NCBI GenBank assembly: GCA_017416055.1
Contig: JAFQDI010000049.1
Location: 1 to 7,184, forward strand
DNA: 7,184 nucleotides
Origin: Lachnospiraceae bacterium
Lineage (GTDB): Bacteria; Bacillota_A; Clostridia; Lachnospirales; Lachnospiraceae
Reading direction: 5' to 3'
Shown: in pieces, positions 6,541 through 7,184 of the stretch
Numbering within the stretch: the first letter of the stretch is position 1
Layout: the number at the start of each line of letters is the position of its first letter
Translations under genes and position numbers: made by a program
Notes under the pieces: model-generated
The model's database searches: none
What the model was told of the DNA's origin: nothing
Seen by the model: the letters and a program-made list of their open reading frames with translations, nothing else

Positions 6541-6997
6541 GCTGAGGATTGCCGAACAGGCAGATATCGCTGAGCTTGCAAAGCTGGAAAGGGAACTGTT
6601 TTCCGATGCATGGTCTGAAAAGATGCTGATGGACTGTCTGTCACAGAAGCATTATCGGATTTTGGTCGGTGTAGATGAAACTGCTTGTGTGGCCGGATAT
6701 ATTATTTCCACCCATGTAGCAGATGAAGCGGAAGTGCTGCGTGTTGGTGTATCACCGATGAGGCGTCGCAGAGGGATTGGGCGGAGCCTGTTGCTGGGAT
6801 TCGCGAGGCTGTGTGATGAATTGGGGACTCCGAATGCTTTTTTGGAAGTTCGAGCTTCCAATGGTGCGGCCATTGCTCTGTATGAAAAGTCGGGATTTCA
6901 GGTTACGGGTACGCGCAAGAATTATTATCATCAGCCGGACGAGGATGCCTGCCTGATGGCGGGAGAAATAAGCACTGCGGCATCTGGAGGTTTGTGA
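6533..6997 (+). CDS. rimI: RimI-type N-terminal protein acetyltransferase (GNAT)
   Basis: RimI moves an acetyl group from acetyl-CoA to the N-terminal amino group of a protein, classically alanine 1 of ribosomal protein S18. The 154-residue product carries the GNAT fold. ADEAEVLRVGVSP (63-75) leads to the acetyl-CoA pyrophosphate loop RRRGIG (78-83), and FLEVRASNGAAIALYEKSGF (103-122) is close to the RimI consensus. The C-terminal RKNYYHQPDEDACLM (128-142) is typical of RimI and contains the tyrosine pair and acidic residues placed at its active site. ATG 6533 is preferred, with GAGG (6520-6523) nine bases before it; the protein family starts here. A GTG at 6485 is in frame but has no good site upstream. 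The overlap with tsaB and the recurring tsaE-tsaB-rimI order support the assignment. Confidence 0.94.
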   Translation: MVELRIAEQADIAELAKLERELFSDAWSEKMLMDCLSQKHYRILVGVDETACVAGYIISTHVADEAEVLRVGVSPMRRRRGIGRSLLLGFARLCDELGTPNAFLEVRASNGAAIALYEKSGFQVTGTRKNYYHQPDEDACLMAGEISTAASGGL

Positions 6998-7051
6998 GGA
7001 TTGTCTGCGTTCCTGACAAAAACTTCCTCGGTCGAGGGCCGGTTTGCCCTG

Positions 7052-7057
7052 TATAAT
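7052..7057 (+). promoter_or_regulatory. Possible -10 box (TATAAT) upstream of the last gene
   Basis: A perfect TATAAT lies in the gap after rimI, directly preceded by TG. No good -35 hexamer stands 16-18 bases upstream; the bases there read about GTCGAG. If used, transcription would start near 7064 and give a leader of about 75 bases before TTG 7139. Just upstream are two competing short hairpins (CCTC/GAGG at 7026-7037 and AGGGC/GCCCT at 7035-7050) without a T run, so no clear terminator ends the rimI operon. Confidence 0.35.
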
Positions 7058-7087
7058 ATGATGATATAAGGGTCAAAAAGTCAGGCG

Positions 7088-7115
7088 TTCCATGATCGCA
7101 CGATGATGCATGGAA
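7088..7115 (+). promoter_or_regulatory. Leader hairpin before the last gene
   Basis: TTCCATG (7088-7094) pairs with CATGGAA (7109-7115), and ATC/GAT (7095-7097 with 7102-7104) can extend the stem after a four-base bulge, leaving a GCAC loop. It ends 9 bases before the GGGAGG ribosome binding site (7125-7130). It also contains the ATG codons at 7103 and 7106, which are in frame with the next gene but poorly placed for initiation. There is no T run after it, so it is not a simple terminator. Confidence 0.4.
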
Positions 7116-7138
7116 AACGACCACGGGAGGAAGCTGGT

Positions 7139-7184
7139 TTGGAGCAGAAGAAACATTTGTTTTGCAATCAATGCGGAAAAACGA
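7139..7184 (+). CDS. Start of a zinc-ribbon-like protein of unknown function (3' end outside window)
   Basis: Only 15 codons are visible, reading MEQKKHLFCNQCGKT, and the frame runs off the right edge. The start is TTG at 7139, chosen because GGGAGGA (7125-7131) stands seven bases before it. ATG codons at 7103 and 7106 are in frame without a stop between, but have no ribosome binding site and lie inside the leader hairpin. Cys9-x-x-Cys12-Gly is a typical half of a zinc ribbon or zinc knuckle; the second pair would lie beyond the edge. No function can be given. It probably has its own promoter and may not belong to the rimI operon. Confidence 0.6.
   Translation, partial: MEQKKHLFCNQCGKT

Overview
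The window looks like chromosomal DNA from a Gram-positive Clostridia-type bacterium, most likely Lachnospiraceae. The pointers are the secA-prfB gene pair, strong AGGAGG-type ribosome binding sites, moderate GC content, and the wording of the RF2 N-terminus and TsaB C-terminus. The family assignment is inferred from remembered protein wording, not from a search. All genes lie on the plus strand and are tightly packed.

Layout. Bases 2-1192 hold the 3' part of secA, the preprotein translocase ATPase, ending in its zinc-binding tail. Forty-five bases later comes prfB (1238-2363, release factor 2), read through a +1 programmed frameshift after codon 25. The in-frame stop at the shift site is UAA, not the usual UGA. 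Bases 2364-2627 are a structured leader or inserted repeat, dominated by a near-perfect 22-bp inverted repeat whose right arm lies just before the tex ribosome binding site. Next is tex (2628-4787), an S1-domain nucleic-acid-binding protein. A translationally coupled YcxB-like two-helix membrane protein follows (4784-5356). Then come tsaE (5372-5806), tsaB (5803-6540) and rimI (6533-6997), which overlap or nearly abut. After rimI, a 141-base gap holds a TATAAT box and a hairpin, and a new gene starts at TTG 7139 and runs off the right edge (Cys-x-x-Cys zinc-ribbon-like start).

How the genes fit together. Most of the window serves protein synthesis and export: SecA exports proteins, RF2 terminates translation, TsaE and TsaB help make the tRNA modification t6A, and RimI acetylates a protein N-terminus (classically ribosomal protein S18). 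Tex is an RNA-binding protein linked to transcription and RNA metabolism. The tsaD gene, which often follows rimI in Firmicutes, is not seen directly after it here.

No transposase, CRISPR array, tRNA or rRNA gene is visible. The two places that most deserve attention are the UAA-type RF2 frameshift site and the alternative base-pairings in the tex leader. No wholly new multi-gene system is evident.
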